Assembly: GCF_022539665.2 (NCBI RefSeq)
Contig: NC_081338.1
Span: 4,525,679-4,589,678, forward strand
Source of the DNA: Daphnia carinata
Lineage: Eukaryota > Arthropoda > Branchiopoda > Diplostraca > Daphniidae
Length of the DNA: 64,000 bases
Direction: 5' to 3'
In this document: positions 21,201 to 34,192 of the stretch, in pieces
Layout: each line of letters begins with the position of its first letter
Numbering within the stretch: position 1 is the first letter of the stretch
Position numbers and translations under genes: made by a program
Notes under the pieces: generated by a model
Database searches by the model: none
What the model was told of the DNA's origin: nothing
What the model saw: only the letters and a program-made list of their open reading frames with translations

Positions 21201-23343
21201 GGAAAGAAATACGGATCAGTCCGTGCCCCAGGTTACCACTTGCCTTACGCCAAGACTGAGACTTCTGTTCCAGGCACTGTTGAAATCAAGACCAACTACA
21301 AGACCGTCACAGTTGAACAACCCAAATACGTTCCAGCCAAGTACCCTGAATATGTCGCACCAACCACCGCAGCCCCCGTCTACGTTGCCCCGGCAACTAA
21401 AGCGCCGGTTTATGTTGCCCCAAAAACCGAGGCTCCAGTCTACGTTGCCCCCACCACTGCCGCACCTGTCTACGTTAAACCAACGACTGCGGCGCCCGTA
21501 TTACGTTGCACCCAAGAATGAAGCTCCCGCTTACGTAGCTCCTGCTTACGTAGCCCCTGCTTACGAATCAGTTGAAATCAAAACAGCAGGAAAGAAATAC
21601 GGATCAGTCCGCGCTCCCGGTTACAACTTGGGTTACGCCAAGACTGAAACCACTGTTCCAGGCACTGTCGAAATCAAGACCAACTACAAATCGGTCACTG
21701 TCGAACAGCCAAAGTACGTTCCAGCCGCACCTGCCCCCTACAGACCCACCGAGGCTCCCAAGTACCCAGTCTACGTTGCCCCTGCCACTAAGGCTCCAGT
21801 CTACGTTGCCCCCACGACCGCAGCACCGGTCTACGTTGCGCCCAAGACTAAAGCCCCCGCTTACGTTGCCCCCGCTTACGTTGCCCCTGCTTACGTAGCT
21901 CCTTCTTACGAATCAGTTGAGATCAAAACAACAGGAAAGAAGTACGGATCAGTACGAGCTCCCGGATACGTTTTGGGTTACGCCAAAACTGAGACCAGCG
22001 TTCCAGGCACCGTGGAGGTCAAGACCAACTACAAGTCGGTTACCGTTGAGCAACCCAAATATGTTCCAGCCAAGTACCCTGAATATGTTGCACCAACCAC
22101 CGCTGCTCCAGTGTATGTTGCACCCAAAACCGAGGCTCCAGTTTACGTCAAACCAACCACCGCAGCTCCAGTGTACGTTGCACCCAAAACTGAGGCACCC
22201 GCTTACATCGCACCTAAAACTGAAGCCCCCGCTTATGTAGCCCCCGCCTACGTCGCTCCTTCCTATTCATCCGTGGAAATCAAAACTCCAGGCAAGAAAT
22301 ACGGATCCGTCCGCGCTCCAGGCTACAACTTGGGTTACGCCAAGACCGAGACCAGCGTTCCAGGCACCGTTGAAATCAAGACCAACTATAAATCGGTCAC
22401 CGTTGAACAGCCCAAATATGTTCCAGCTGCTCCTGCTCCATACAAACCGACTGAGGCACCTAAATACCCCGTTTACGTAGCACCTAAAACCGAAGCTCCT
22501 GCTTACGTTGCCCCCGCAACCAAGGCTCCCGTTTATGTTGCCCCGAAAACCGAAGCTCCCGCTTATGTTGCCCCTGCCTACGTAGCCCCAACATACACAT
22601 CCGTCGAAGTGAAAACTCCAGGAAAGAAGTACGGATCCGTCCGCGCTCCAGGCTACAACTTGGGTTACGCCAAGACTGAGACATCCGTTCCAGGCACTGT
22701 TGAGATCAAGACCAACTACAAACCAGCTGTGGTTGAAGAAACCAAATACGTTGCACCGGTTACGTGGGTAGAAAAATACGTTCCAGTTGCCCCATCTGCA
22801 TACAGAACGACCGAGGCTCCTACATACCAAGTTTACGTCGCACCTAAAACCGAGGCTCCGGTTTACGTTAAACCAACAACAGCAGCCCCAGTTTACGTTG
22901 CTCCTAAAACCGAAGCACCTGCTTACGTCGCCAAGTCTTACGAGTCGGTTGAGGTGAAAACTCCGGGCAAGAAATACGGATCAGTCCGAGCTCCAGGTTA
23001 CAACTTGGGTTACGCCAAGACCGAGACCAGCGTTCCAGGCACCGTTGAGATCAAGACAAACTACAAGTCGGTCACCGTTGAACAACCTAAATATGTTCCA
23101 GTCACCCCTGCTCCATACAAACCGGTTGAGTACCCCAAATATCAAACCTACGTTGCCCCGACTATCGCAGCTCCGGTTTATGTCGCACCGACCACTGCCG
23201 CCCCGGTTTACGTTGCACCGACCACTGCCGCTCCAGCGTACGCTCCATCGGTTGAAACGAAAAGTCCAGGAAAGAAATACGGCTCCGTCCGAGCTGTTGG
23301 ATACAACTTGGGATACGCCAAAACGGAAACCAGCACAGCCTAA
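18219..23343 (+). CDS. Long secreted Tyr/Pro-rich repeat protein (frame broken once)
   Basis: Exons: 18219-18224 (Met-Lys only), 18294-18425, 18504-18539, 18609-23343; about 1,635 residues if one frame break is bridged. The N-terminus is a signal peptide (MK plus IWLVVAVLAVALASANVAQA), followed by an acidic segment (QEDDD, NDDDDDK). The single mature Cys I see is in IPTCKPIY. The rest alternates decapeptides of the type VYVAPTTAAP, VYVAPKTEAP or VYVAPATKAP with 12 copies of a longer module built on KKYGSVRAPGYNLGYAKTET and VPGTVEIKTNYK. No enzyme domain is present. Composition (Tyr, Pro, Val, Ala, Lys, Thr) suggests an extracellular structural or adhesive protein of cuticle, egg case or secretion; that is inference. 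At 21499-21502, GTATTAC replaces the expected GTYTAC, adding one base. The frame continues perfectly afterwards, so this is either an assembly error or a recent mutation. Confidence 0.85.
18720..23330 (+). repeat. Two-level coding tandem repeat
   Basis: The basic period is about 30 bp (VYVAPxTxAP-type codons). Higher-order modules starting with the KKYGSVRAPGY block occur near 19013, 19430, 19877, 20311, 20757, 21202, 21590, 21935, 22292, 22621, 22968 and 23270. Spacing is about 390-445 bp in the first half and about 300-360 bp later, because the number of decapeptides between modules falls. Confidence 0.9.
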
Positions 23344-24993
23344 ATTAAATTACAATTAAAAAGAACGAATTATTTGTTTCAAACCAAATTTCAAAATTCA
23401 CCAGTAATTTAAAGATCTTTGGTTGGCGGCTTTAGGATGATGTCGAACTATGTATTTATGACGTATAGCTCTTTATTATTCGACGGATTTCTAAATGAAA
23501 TGACATGATCTTGTTTTTGGTTGTTGAATGTGAGCTTCAATGTGAGGGTTTCTATTAGCGGTGCTCTATAGCTGAATTTATTGTGATGCTCCTCAAAAAG
23601 CCATGCTTATATATATTGGTCCAATTTTATGAATGAATACAATGATTTAAAAAATTACATCTCTTTTCGAACGTCATTTCTTTCATCATAGGTTTTCGTT
23701 TTGTTTGTCCATCTTGTATAAAACTCATTGTGTTTGCGAGTCGAAGATGAATTTATTCTTTATGCGAGTATGAAAGATTATGATTGCTCAGCTACTGTTG
23801 TTGAGAGACTACATACGCCAAGATTAGATGGTACAGACCATTCGTGTAGGATAAATACGTTGAACAACTCCACATGTCCAATGAATTCTAAAATAGAGAG
23901 CGCCAATAAGTGTTTGAATCGAAAAATAACATACTCATATTAAATGAAAATTGGCATGTACAAAAGCAAAAAAAAATAAGATTCAACAGCCCTCATATTG
24001 GAAAACATGTAATTAATAAAAGCTATGATTGGCATACCAAGCGCCATTTGAATGAGTTATATTGTACGGGTGAAACATTGTTTCATAACAACAATATTTA
24101 AGGGTAGAAAGTAGCATACTAGAATTTTGCCGATTAGATTTTGATAAAAAGAGAGAGGTTTGCATAACATAGTTTAAACATTTAACGCTCCAATTGATCG
24201 ATATTCTGAGAGAAAAGCTGACAAACATTGAGGTCATTTCAATTTTTCGTACATGCTCGATCAGTTTAATTGATTTACGCAGAATCTGTCATCCTTATCT
24301 TCGTGTTATCGCAAAAATGTACGACTGTCTGGACACCTTTAGCACCTCATTGACATAAATAGCAAGTGATTGATCGAGGTGCCCACCTCACCATAATAGG
24401 AAACCTCACCGTACTTTCTGCACGTTTGCTATTTTTGTCTATCTACCATTCTCACATAGATAAACATCCCATCGTTGAAGGACGAATGGCAAACTCAGCT
24501 GTTCACCAACAGGTTCAATAGCATTTTTACAAGGAGAGAAAGAACAGTCTTCCAGTACCGGTTCGAGCTAAACTTATGCCATCGGTGATCTAATGGGCAA
24601 TGCTTGCCAATTAGTTTGGGGTTTTTCTGGGTGGCAACGGGAATCCCGAAGATCACGGTCGCCCCAAAATTTAAACTTGTTTAGACCTGTGTTTTTTTTT
24701 CACATTTTCTACTCGTCATGATGTTAAACAGAAAAACAGTTCAATGTAGAAGGTCTCGATGTCGTATAGTAAAGGTTAACTCCCCCTGTTTCATAGTGAA
24801 GAAAGTGGATCACGGACTTGGGTGTTGAAAGGGCCAAAAGATTATCAAAAAAAAAAATGTAAAAAAAAAAAATTCCATTCGCTTTCCTTTATCTTGAATT
24901 TGAGCCACTTCACGTTATAGCACGTCGTACAGCTTGTCCAGTGACCGCGATACGGTTGACATGTCAAAAGAAAGAAATAAGAAGGAGTTGCAG
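23344..24993. other. Intergenic region between the two repeat-protein genes
   Basis: No coding exon recognised. It includes the 3' flank of the long repeat gene and short unconvincing frames on both strands. Confidence 0.55.
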
Positions 24994-25000
24994 TATAAAA
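24994..25000 (+). promoter_or_regulatory. TATA box of the short repeat-protein gene
   Basis: TATAAAA lies 56 bp upstream of the ATG at 25050, giving a leader of roughly 25 nt. Confidence 0.65.
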
Positions 25001-25049
25001 AGGTCGAAGGATATCCAACAATGCTTCAGTCTCACTCAATCGCACAACA

Positions 25050-25979
25050 ATGAAGGTATGCTTGTTCTTGAAGGCCTCACGTTTGTATAGCAAGCTTCTT
25101 ATTAAATCATAGTGAACACTATCGCAATTGATCTCATCTTGTTCTTCACTAACACAACTGGACTAGGTTTGGCTTATCGCTATTCTTCTGGCCGTCGCTG
25201 TCACAGCAGCTGTTGCTGAAGCCAACGTGGCTGTCACAGGTGTCACTCGTCTTCCAGAAGCCGATGCAAAAACCAATGAAAATGAAGATTACGAGACCAG
25301 TGTAAGTCATTCATTTTCATTTGAAACTTGCACAGCTTATTGCTAAAAATTATTCATCGATTAACAGGGCAAAGATGATGAAGAGAACGATGAAGGCTCG
25401 AATGAATCTTCGTCTGAAGAACACGACGAAGAGAACAAGAAAACACAAGTAGCTGTTAAAACTTGCGGGGCCACTACAACCCACAAACCGGTAGCTGCCA
25501 CGAAGCCCCGGCCTTACACCCCGACTCCATCGTACGTGAAACCCGCATACGTCAAGCCCACCTACCAAGTGGTAACTCCATTTTACAGACCTGCTGTCAC
25601 CACTGAAGCTCCGAAGACATCAACAGTGTCCGGCTACATCAAGACGGATGCCCCTGTCCAAGCACCAAAATACATTAAGCCGGCCGTTGTTGAAGTTAGC
25701 ACGCCCAAGTACGTGCCGATCTCATTCGAAAAGCCAGTAGCCACTCCGGCCGTGACCATCCGAAAATCCGGATGGGTACGCGCTCCTGGATACAAACTCG
25801 GATACGCCAGAGCGGAGAGCACCAATCCAGCTGTTGTTGGACCGCTGAAATACACAGCTCCAGCCACGGTTAGCGAAACAGTTACGGTTGTCACGACAAC
25901 CAAGTCGGATGAGAAGCCCAACGCCCCTCGTCAGACTTACCCCAAGTGGTTTTTCAAAACCAAATCGACAGGGAACTAA
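25050..25979 (+). CDS. Short secreted Tyr/Pro-rich protein, paralogue of the long repeat protein
   Basis: Exons: 25050-25055 (Met-Lys), 25167-25301, 25368-25979; 250 residues. The gene plan copies its neighbour: an ATGAAG mini-exon, a signal peptide beginning VWLIAILLAVAVTAAVAEA, an acidic stretch (KDDEENDEG, SSSEEHDEEN), one mature Cys (VAVKTCGAT), then a basic Tyr/Pro-rich tail (SYVKPAYVKPTYQ). Near residue 190 there is one copy of the neighbour's module in the form GWVRAPGYKLGYARAES. It lacks the long decapeptide array. It looks like a non-expanded relative and may show the ancestral form. An extracellular structural role is likely by composition; no enzyme motif is present. Confidence 0.88.
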
Positions 25980-28900
25980 AAAGCCGGTCGTTCAAATCGT
26001 AGATTAAAAGAAATACGTGTGTATGTGTGTGTAGTATGATTATGCAAACACCTTCTAGCTACTGTGTTAGTTGAATTGTATGGTAGACTGCATATTTTTC
26101 GCACATTTGCCTTCACACATGCCATTTTTTTGCAGGATATTTATAAACATGTACTCCGAGCTAAATATATGAAAGAGTCTAAACTGAACGATTTGTTTTA
26201 CTGCCATTTTTTTTTTTTTAAACATTATTTTGAAAAAAATATAGTGACCGGTTGTAAAGCATAACGGTTGTTGGCCGTTATTCAACAAAGTATTGAGGGA
26301 TTGCCCAGTTCGCGTACAATGTGCCCTGCCATTAAGGGGACGTCTGTCAATAAGATCTTGAAAACAATCGCAAAAAGGATGCACGTAGAGAAAGTCGTAA
26401 GGAATTCGGCCTTCAAAAGTTGCAAATCAAGCATTAGAAGAACATGTATATTCCTTTTAAAGGTCGCTCGTTCCAGACTTGGCGAGAATGAGTCGGAGAC
26501 AAGTGTGTAAATCTAGACCATTTATTTTTTCTTTTCTCGCGTCAGACGTTGTCGCCGTTATTTATCTGTAAAGGATCAACCCTGTGAAAATACTCGCGAG
26601 TCACCTTCTTTCAATAGAAGCTGACCTTGTTGTGTATCGTTCCTATTACAGACTGCGATCCCAATCACGTTGGGTAACCTTCTCGTTTAGCGAGAAAGTA
26701 GGCTAGGTTACGTTGGCAATCTAGTCATTGTTCAATCCTCAAGCTCCGAATGAAATGAGATCGTTAATCAAACGTCTCGAATTTCTAGAGTTCAAATCTG
26801 AAGACCACGGCACGAAATGCGAAATGATTGCAGAAATATTTCAATCACAAAGCAGTCGGATGCCTTTTCCCCTTCGTTGAATTGGGCCAACATTCCGAGT
26901 TTATGTCACATAATCGTTTTAGAAACATTCGTGCAAAATTTCTCTTTTAACAAGACTGTCATCTGCGGCTTGTCTGTAATTAGGTGGACATTTTTCGTGT
27001 GTATTTTTTTTTTTTTTTGCATATGCTGGAGCAATAATGAAATTAGCAATGAATGAAAAGGGGAACCTGTCGGAATTAATCATATTCAAACCGCCACTGT
27101 TTTGCGTATGTCACGAGCAACGAAAAATAAATATGCACGTCCGATTATTCCAAGAATGGCCAGCCATAAAGGCTTTGGTAACATAAACTCACTATCCCCT
27201 ACATATGCACTCGACACCACAGCAAAATTATTCATGTTTTCTCCTAGTTTCCGAACACGTCAAGTTGGCCTAGTTTAGTTGGGTCGACTGAGAAGCGTGA
27301 CCGACACGTAGATTTGTTAACTGTCATGTTGACCTGTCCCTAAGACCAACCCTCCCCCCCCCTCGAGTCTACTGTGTTTTAAACAGATGATGGCTTTGAC
27401 ACTTGCATTTGTTATACGTGTCCCTCTAACGAACCCGACAGAAGAGGCCAGTTTACGTTTGTCGAATACAAAAGCCTTCAAGAATATATTTTCTTTCAGT
27501 TTTGGTATTGGTTTTCATGATCATATGGCTTGTATTTTCTCGTGTTGTATGCGTTTGAAAATGAAGACAAAGTTATTTACAAAATCGTAAGTAAGGTCGC
27601 CAATAGTTTCAGATTTTCAACTAACGCTTTTTTGTTCCTTTGGGTCGTGGACATACATTTTTTAACCACAATCAGCATTTCCTTTTTTTGTGTCGTAGAC
27701 GATGTAGAGGTTAAGCCGAGAATATTACACCATTAAAAAAATTTAGATTCTAAATTTCATGCGCCTTGCAAAATACCGAGATAACATGCAAACCTCTTTT
27801 TTATTATGGGTTCGATTAGACGATATGAATGTTCGATCGAGATTTTTATCGATCATAGAAAAGCTTAGAATTTTGACCAGCAGATGACACGCAAGTTTAG
27901 TATTGCAGCACATAGCACCGATCAATCATGCTCGAAGACTTGACGGATACTAATGTCTCGTGTGAAACAAAACTGGATCTATTCTCGATTCAACCCCTTG
28001 TTTGGTTTGTTCCCTTCTACCATAAAGTTATTTAATTTCGAAAGCTTCTAAATGCACAGCAGGTAACTGCATAATCCTTGGCTAGAAACTCTACCATTCA
28101 TCTTTCATACTAAATTGTCTGCTACTACACTTGTCAGGGTAGCTCCATGTTCCCTTTCTAGCTTCTATTTCACGACAAAACAAAACAAAACAGAACGAAA
28201 ATAAGCAATTGGCTTAAAAAAAAAACAAAGTTCCAAGAGAAAGATAATCAGTCGTTGTTTTTTCTGTCTTCTTTTTGGGTTGTTTGCCGACAGTGAACGA
28301 GTAAAATTCGGAATAAAGCCGAACACTTTGGGAGTGGCCATGGTTAGACAAAATGTATTGTCTGAATGTACGTGCGTTTCTTTTAAGAAAATGGAAAAGA
28401 AAGAAAATAAAAAGAGCCTTCGTCAGCTTAATGACGCCACGCGTTCAGCCCAAGGCAGGCCAATTCGGCTAGAGATTTCAAAAGCCCGTCTTCAATGTTT
28501 GCAGCCGTAATAACTAAACGAATATACACACAGCGAAAACTGGAATAACCGGAAGAATGGACAATCAAATCGAGGTATTCTTCTCTTATTTTTAAATATT
28601 ATTATCTCTGATTGACCCAAAAGCAGTTTTTGGGAGCCGGTCCAACAGTTGAAACATTCGGTAGCTCCCCCCCCCCACCAAAACTTGATGATGATGCTTA
28701 TTATCCGTAACATAGAGATACTGTCCTACAGGGGGGGAACCTCTCTAATAATTATTTTTAAAATATTAGAAAAACAAAAATTTATGGTTGGGGGGGGGGC
28801 TAATCTCATTTTACATTCAACCAATGAAGCCCCCTGTTTGCCACTTATTCCAGGTAGCCTCTGTCGATCTAGGATATACCTGTATAGCATATAGCTATTG

Positions 28901-29140
28901 GGTACGTATACGTGATGTGCAGAGTGTTAAAAAAATATATATATATCTGGCCCAAACTTGTTCTCGGATTTCTTTTACCAGATGCATTTTTATTTTTGGG
29001 TTGTTGTTTTCCGAAAAAAAAAACCTTGTTGTACTTTGAAAAAATCTTTCCTAGAATACCTCTCTCTCTAAATAGTAAACAGCCCTAGAAGCAAACAGTT
29101 CATTTCAGAGTATATTAGATATATAAAATTTTTATTTCCA

Positions 29141-29232
29141 TTTTTTTTTTTTTTTTAGAAGGAAGACTCGAGGGCTGGTTGCCAAGTCGGACACGTACGC
29201 AGAGTCCAGTCCCATGCTTAGCCACTAACCGG
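29141..29232 (-). mobile_element. Possible tRNA-derived SINE
   Basis: Read on the minus strand, a sequence fitting the pol III A box (TGGCTAAGCATGG, within 29211-29230) is followed about 40 bp later by a weaker B-box-like stretch (CTCGAGTCTTCC, 29161-29172) and then a 16-base A tail (29141-29156). Order and spacing fit a short tRNA-headed retroposon. Only one copy is in hand, so this is tentative. Confidence 0.3.
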
Positions 29233-32200
29233 TTTGAACTCGAACAAATAAAGGTTTCTCGCATTTCCCGACGGCGAAAAAAAAAAACGACACTAGAGAG
29301 AAGAAGGAAAAGTCTATTTAACAAAGAGACTAGGAAACCTGCTGACCAGAGGAGCAGACGAGCAAAATGGACGGCACCCTAAAGTGTCTGTTGTTGATCA
29401 ATGGCAATGGGTGCAGACGACGAAAACCTTTTTCTTTAATGGGATCAAATTCCGTCAGATCTCTTGTCGTTCTTATTTTGCACCACGACGTCCATTTTTC
29501 TTTTCGTTTGAAAGAAATGTCGCGGGATGAAAAGAAAAATGTATGTTTATTGTTTTGTTTCGAGTCTTTCTGTGATGTGGTTGTGAATCGATTTGGTGTT
29601 CAGCCGTAGGGCATTCTTCATAGCAAAGGGCGGGTTGATTCGGGATGCACGAAAGGTAGCACGAAAGAACGCGAGTGGAAAAAAGAAACATTTTCTTTTT
29701 CAGCACGATTGCACCATCGAAATTCGTACCCAATCACACACAGACATACAGAGCCAACTATTTCCTTCTGGAAGAAGCCAGGCCATTTTTATTTAATTAA
29801 TTCACCCGTCAGCGTGAGAAACTAAATGAAATGAGTGCTCTAATCTAAACGCTCATCACACATTTCATGAGGTGTAACACAAACGTGTCAATTGAACGAG
29901 ATTATGAAACGTTGGAGTGTAGACTATTGAGAGAAACCTCGAGGTGTGTGTGTGTTTTTCATTTCAGTGCTGTTACACACACTACATGGCAGAACACGAG
30001 AGAGACTTTGGCACTTGGTTGCACCATCACGTCTCCCCATATTTGAACGATAGTGAGACAAAATTCATAGCGGGAAAAACCTGTAGGCACTCGAGATTAT
30101 TAGAGAGCTTTGCAATGTGTAGTCGAGACCTTTTCCAATATTTTTCAAACGACCGTTTTGGTGCTGGTACAAACAGGTACGCGATTCACAGCCGGTTTTC
30201 CCATCATTGTGTACTGAAACAAGCAAGCAAATCGCCGACTGTCCTTAAACCACATGGGGAGTTCCTTGGACTTTCGGTACGGCATGCGTAGATCGTTTTA
30301 GTACTACGATCAGTGGTGTAATATGATGCTGATCGTCTTCGTAAGGGAAGAGAGACGTCACGAAATTGATAAGGAAGAGATAGGCCTCTGGTGGCCAGTA
30401 GCAGCAGTTAGAGAGCGCCATTATCACGTACACGCAAGTTTGGCCGTCTCCGATGACAGTTGTAGAGGACACACACGTACGCACTGCTTTTTTTTTGGAG
30501 AAATTAAGCCTAGCAAAATGAGCATCTTTTAAGGCAAATGTACATGCAACATTTAATATAATGTCTCGATGTTTATAGTTTATGACTTGAGGGAAAGATA
30601 AGAAAAGTTCCCCTGGCGGCTAAAAATGGAACCACTGCCTATTTGACTTCTTGAACATGTGATGTGGTGCAAAGACGTGAAAAAACTAGTCCTTGATTGG
30701 CTTTCTGATCGACGAGTCGACAACTTTTGAGATTATCATCGTGTTCTTTTTTTTTTTTTTGGCCCGATAAAATTGGGTTCACGTGTTTAAGGATCAGCAA
30801 AACGTTTCCCACAGTGGCAAGACAGCAGTTTTGGACGGTGAGTTTTTCTTTTTTTTTTTTCGCCAATCAAGTACAACTCGTTTCCCCGCCATTAAACGTC
30901 CCGTCGTAAGCCTCACATTTTGAAGCACGTGCTCAACCGGCCCATGACTCGGCATTTTCTTTTCCCCAATTTTCTAAATTTGTTTTTCCCCATCAAAAGT
31001 GTTATGGCGAAATAATATTCACGTTTATCTATTTGAAAGACAAATTAGATCTCAAACTTTTCTTTTGTTCGGATCAAAAGTTCAATCGTCATGTAGCAAA
31101 AAAAGAGAGAGAAGGGGAAACACTTTTCACGTGGGCCATCAGCTGATCGGCCATTGCAACTAGCAAAAATTTATTTCGGGACATGTTTTGTCAGGTATTT
31201 TTTTTTTCTTCTTAAGGGTCACGACTAGAGAAAAGAAAGATTGACTTAATAATGCAACTTGTCTTTTGAAAAAGCACAGCACAACTTGGCAACAGGCAAA
31301 CTATTTCCAGCTTCTTCTTTTTCTTCTTGGCTCCTCTCAAAAAAACGAAATGAACTGCAAAAAAAAATCAAGATGGCCTCGATGGCCTTTTTTTTTTACC
31401 CGATTTAAAAATGTTCAAAGTAGATTTTTTAAAAAGAATAAGTTTTGAAATGGAAGAGCCAAGGCGAAATCGTTGAAGGTCATCTTGGTTATGTGTCTTT
31501 ATACGGCAGGAAACACACAAGTTGTTGGGACTCTTCTTCGTGTTAAAAGTTATGAAAATTGTTTTGCGGCAAAAGTTGTGACCTTTTTTTTTTATTTATT
31601 TTCGTGTGTAGAAAAACCCGAGGCTAAAAGAGGGGCGTACCTGACGTGTTAAACAACAGAAATTGTTGCGAATTTTTATTAGTACCATTTTTCCTAGCTC
31701 AATGAGGCTACATGTGCCCCAAAGGCCCATGGTGACTAGCAACAATTGTTATGAAATAACAAGAGATTTAGCTAGAAAGTATTTTTTTTTTCTGTGTTTT
31801 AGATCATTTCGCCAGTGGCGCGTTCCAATCAATCACGAATTTTTTTGTTTAATTCCTTTTTCGTCCGTTTTCACCATTCAATTTGCATACGGCTACTGAT
31901 ATTTCAAGCGGGGCAAAGAGAAACCGAGACGATCTGTTTCTTCATACACTTTGTTTGTTTTTTTTACGGCCGTCCAGCGAAGGTTTTTCTTTGCCAGTTG
32001 TGTGTTGATTGTTTCGCCCTTACTTCTTCATCTTTGAAGACGTTTCCGTCCTTTGCCCAGCGGCGCATGTTCTCCGTGAACCGGTTTCTTAACGTTCTTT
32101 TCCTCGCTCATCCCAACGTGACGATTGTACTGCAATTAAGAAGTCAGAAAAAAAAAAAAAGAGAATTACCCTTCCAGGTCAGGTTGGTTTGGTTGTCATG

Positions 32201-33050
32201 ACAACGATATCCCGTTACGTAACACCTCATCTTTCAGATTTGTACACACCGAAATACGAAAAATCTCTGGATTGTTCTTCTTTTCTTGTTTCTGTTACAT
32301 AAAAAAAAATGTACCACTCCCTAGTCCCGTGAGATCCCGCTGGCGTCACGTGTCGTGACCGTCGGGAATGTTTTTTGGCACTCATCAAAAGCAACGGTCG
32401 ACCGAGGGAAGGTTTCACAATTGGAACATGGGACGTCATTGTAGAACACAATTTTTTCTTTCTAAAAAAAAAAAAAAAAAAAAAAATACGAGAGACAAGA
32501 ATATTCTCTTTTGACGTATCTGTTCGAGTAAGAAAGGGCGGTGTTTTGGAAAACAGAAACCCCCCTCTCTTTTGCGAGTCAATTTACGTTTATTACTTCT
32601 CTTTGTGCTTTTTCCCCCCTTGCATGTTGTTTGCTGGCCCGCCAGGAGCCGCCAAACACTGGTTCGAACAAGGGACGAGTCGGTAATGGGCCAACCTCTT
32701 CATTGGCCACACGGAATGAACGCACTAACTAAGCCAGCATGGTCTCTCTCTATCCACAATGTCTTCCACATGATGGTACAATTGGATCGTCTTTCGAACC
32801 TTCCCCTATTTGATTGATGTCATCTAACGAACGTTGTATCTCAATCAAAAAATATTAGAAGAATACGCGCCCCCCCCCCCCGAATTTCTTGTTGTTTTTA
32901 AATAACAAATGATGAGTTTTTTTGTTTTTTTCGGTCGTCATTTGTTTCTTTGACACATCAGCGGGAGACGTGAAAGAGACCAACGGGATTTTTTGTTTCT
33001 TTCGTATAGCGAATCCGATACTTTGTTCTTTCCAGAATGCCCTCACCCAA

Positions 33051-33076
33051 AGAGAGAGAGAGAGAGAGAGAGAGAG
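33051..33076. repeat. (AG)n microsatellite
   Basis: About 13 AG units, followed closely by an AC-rich stretch near 33100-33122. Confidence 0.9.
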
Positions 33077-34173
33077 TCAAATTCACCTTCTCAAGTGCAC
33101 AGACACACACGCACACACACACCGTTTTTCCTTATTCAAAATGTGTTTCATCTGCTGCAGAGGTTTTTGAGGGCCGTGTGTCGTCGTTTGTCACGCTCAC
33201 CTCTCTCGGAGGGGTCTCTCAGCATACCGCACATTGTTTTGATTGTTCTCTTTCTAATAATATCATTACAATAACTGAATTTATTATCGTTCGAGCTGCC
33301 AAGTTTCCCCCCCAAGCAAAAAGAAAAAATCGAAGGATTTTTTGTTTCACGAGTCACGCACCACGTGCACACGGAGAAATAAGAAGAACAAATCAGAGCT
33401 TCGATATCGTGATGGATGAACATTTCTTTCACACTCGAACATCATCGAGGGGCTTTGTTTAATTTTCTCGTGCTTAAATCAAATGGGTTCTTTCTAAATG
33501 CAATGAGATATGCTGTCTGCCTTCCATTTTCTGAGCTGCCAGTTTCATATCTCACGCCAAAAAAAAAAAAACAACAAAAAAAAAACACGAAAAGTCACGT
33601 CCCTTTTCATTTTTTTTTTTTTTTTAGTTGTCTGTTCTTCGATGTTCGAACCGGCATTTTGGAACTGGACGAAAATGTTCTGCTTCTATTCGCGTTGTTG
33701 GTTACGTTCGAATGTCGCACACGCTACAAACGACTTTGTTCCATGTTTTTTTCTTGTTTACTTCACTGCGCGCATCGATGGCCGACGACGTTGTCGAAAG
33801 TGTCAATGTCATTGACCGCATTTATTCAGTCCAAAATTATTTAATTTCTCGTATAGACACCGGATAAAACTCGTGACTGATGAACCTCTCTAACCCACGT
33901 GTCTTTTTTTTTTTTTTTTTTTTCTTTTCTAATTCTCATTTTTTTTTTTTATGTTCCAGGAGAAAGAAGACGCCACACAGAGAGAGAGAACGTTATACGA
34001 AGGAGATCGATGATGACGTCAAAGAGGCCCCCTCGTCACATGACTTTTAACTAGAGGGAGCCGTGATACAAAAGGAGGAGTCGTCTCGCGTTTGAAGTTT
34101 TCTCCCATAGTGGGGGGGCGTGACGTTAGCACGTGAAGCCACCTCCTACTCTCCTTCACATCCACCTTGTACG

Positions 34174-34192
34174 TATATATATATATATATAT
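34174..34192. repeat. (TA)n microsatellite
   Basis: Uninterrupted TA dinucleotides in the presumed upstream region of the large gene. Confidence 0.9.

Noticed and set aside
22267-22830. 187-codon open frame on the minus strand
   Set aside because: It is antisense to the VYVAP repeat array; codon periodicity of the repeat keeps other frames open. The same applies to the other long + frames inside 18637-23359.
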